DNA of 64,000 bases from Lanius collurio (taxonomy: Eukaryota > Chordata > Aves > Passeriformes > Laniidae), in NCBI GenBank assembly GCA_020086605.1, contig JACBWW010000004.1:6530738-6594737 (forward strand), written 5' to 3'. The position numbers were made by a program, and so were the translations under genes. How positions within the stretch are numbered: the first letter of the stretch is position 1; every line of letters begins with the position of its first letter. This document shows, in pieces, positions 62,101-64,000 of this stretch. The notes beneath the pieces were generated by a model that saw only the letters and a program-made list of their open reading frames with translations, made no database searches and was not told where the DNA came from.

Positions 62101-64000
62101 GAGCAGTGGGGAACTTGCTAGAGGTGAACTCATTTATACTCTTGCAGAGTAGAAGACTTTTCAGTTAACAAGTCCCAAAATAGTATGCTGCAGTGTATAA
62201 AACAAGGTAGGGCTTGAAATAATTAGCCACAGATGACAGATGGCAACTCCTTTCTCTTTTTTTCCTTCTTTTCTTTTGCTATAATATCAAGTTGATCAAA
62301 GAGCTAAGGATCATTTGTTACTGTAGGAAAACTAAAAATATCTTGAAATATTCAGGCAAAATAAGTTCATTCAGGTACGAGCCAGCAGCTCTCATTGTTC
62401 CTGTTTAACAGTCTATACATGAGTCTATGTGTAGTAATAGTTCCCCTCAGAATCTGAATTACATGTGCACAGCTGAGAATTTGGGTGTGTCCAGGCTTAG
62501 GAGTTTTATTTAATCAATTTATTAAATCAAACTATTAATTTATTGAATTACTTGCTTGCTTGTGTTAACAAACCAGTGATCTACTCCACTGCCAGAAAGC
62601 CTTCCCAAAAGTGTCCGGAGCTCTCCTCTCTGGCATGTCACTTGAGCAATGTCATACAGCTGTGTGTGAGGGGAACCAAATGCTAAAGGACAGAGACTGC
62701 AGTGGAACTGGCTGCACCAATGACCACTGAAGGTGTCTGAGGGGTCAGCAAAGAGCAGCATTACCTCCTGTGCTCTTTAGCAGTAATATCTGGCAAGCAT
62801 GGGCACCTTTTTAAGGGCAAGCACCTATGGATTCAAGTTAGAGATACAACAGGGGCTTCTGTCTTGTATGACTTCTGTCACAAAAGGGGATCAGGAGGCA
62901 ACTGTAACAGATATAGTTAAAAACAAAATTCAGTAATTTGCTCAAATAATGTAATATATAGTGCTTTTAATGGAAGAAAAACAATAACATCTGCGATTCC
63001 TCCCCTACCACCAGTCCCATAGTAATTCTGACTGGTTCTAGAGCCAAAAGAGCATATTTAATTTTTTCATCAGTTTAGCATAACCTTTCTGATGAAATTG
63101 TAAAGACAACCCACCTAAATGAGTCCCTTGAGCCAGACAAAGATGAATTTCAAATCAGAGGAAAGAGAAAAGGACTGGGAAAGGAAGAAAATAGGAATTA
63201 AATAGTTAAGGTGAGAACAGAGATTATAACCTCTGTCCGTTAACCTGTCTGGATGCTTTATACCAAATAAAACAGGAACAAAATTCTATCCCTACTGCTA
63301 AAGCACATTTCTCTAGTATTCCCCTACCACACTTCCAACCTCAGTCCTTTAATAGAAAGAGCAAGATCAATTTCAGATTGCTTTTGGGCAGTGGGCTTCA
63401 CCCATTCTCATTACATTCCTATTACAAATAAACTGCACAATTCAGGAGGAACCACACTTCTGTTCCAGCACAGCTTCATCCAGATGAATCAGGGAAATAA
63501 AAGGACAAAAACAAAAGTGTGAAAGGTTTAATAACACAATTAAAATATAACTTTATAAGCTTGTGAGCTCATGTGGCAGGCTGCTTTTAGTAATTTCCAG
63601 AGGGAGTGCTTATCCGTGACTACAAACCAAAGCAATCTAGGAGCTGGCCACTTGAAGCTGTAAGGAGAGCTACTGCAACTGAAGGCAGCCTGCTTAATCA
63701 CCTGGAGAACTCTCTTTAGCTTTCTAATCACATATTGAAGTCTACTTCTAATTTTGCTTCCTCAATTTTTCAATACCTTACTATTTTTTTCCCCTTTCTT
63801 ATCACCTCTCAGTAGTCTGGATTCCCTAGTGAGATGCAGTGCAGACGGGTAGGATTCTGGCAGACATTAAAAAGCAGACAACAACTGTTCAACAACTTCA
63901 AATAAGTTTCTGTCTGAGGCAACCCCTCCCCCCAATGGCCTGTGTTACATCAGTTCATATTTGTTACAGTCAGCCTTTACTGCTGGTTTCCCTATCCTTT
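59165..64000. other. Unique non-coding DNA to window end
   Basis: About 4.8 kb with no recognisable gene, RNA or transposon. Minor low-complexity patches: AT-rich near-palindrome at 60,408-60,429, A-run at 61,041-61,049, C-run at about 61,601. Open frames are all below 100 codons. Confidence 0.5.

Noticed and set aside
1..64000. CRISPR array, bacterial operon or phage content
   Set aside because: No regularly spaced repeats, no prokaryotic gene density or ribosome-binding sites; sequence is clearly vertebrate-type non-coding DNA.

Overview
The window looks like a gene desert from a bird nuclear genome, most likely a neoavian or passerine bird. Three things point that way. There are several 5'-truncated CR1 LINE fragments, the better-preserved ones ending in the CR1-typical GATTCTATG tail. 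There is one LTR-like block of a family common in bird genomes, beginning TGTAGTGGGTTGACC. The rest is mostly unique, AT-rich, CpG-poor DNA with few repeats. The species call is inference. I found no protein-coding gene that I can support: all open frames are short (the longest is 214 codons), without recognisable domains, and behave like chance frames in non-coding DNA.

Layout. 1-13,000: unique DNA with an old CR1-like LINE 3' fragment (2,150-2,495, +), an A25 tract, a probable MIR (9,765-9,910), a possible antisense MIR (10,045-10,105) and an old CR1 on the minus strand (10,920-11,345). 13,300-14,330: a degraded LINE in which three reverse-transcriptase/ORF2 motifs can still be read in order. 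16,400-17,900: homopurine and A-tracts. 17,980-20,420: the most notable part, with a CCAAT inverted pair next to an AP-1-like site, AT-rich homeodomain-type motifs, a TATAAATA box, a CpG island (about 19,260-19,930), a palindromic TAATTTGATTA site, and one or two splice-acceptor-like sites leading to a consensus GTAAGT donor at 20,038. This looks like a regulatory hub or promoter with a possible 5' exon, but no coding continuation is visible in the window.

20,420-37,190: mostly unique DNA with one MIR (35,495-35,615) and AT-rich blocks that look like candidate conserved non-coding elements (near 26,460, 33,400 and 34,480). 37,190-37,980: a C20 run, then two CR1 3' ends in the same orientation, one with an A20 tract inside it. 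40,630 and 44,290: two more MIR fragments. 48,892-49,039: a 74-bp tandem duplication. 51,940-53,190: AT-rich putative regulatory DNA ending in a 26-bp perfect palindrome. 53,800-54,370: an internally deleted CR1. 55,856-56,395: a shortened bird LTR. 56,400-64,000: unique sequence with a T15 tract and a small hairpin.

I see no CRISPR array, rRNA, functional tRNA, bacterial-type operon or novel defence system. All repeat and regulatory calls come from reading the sequence and recalling family features, without any database search.
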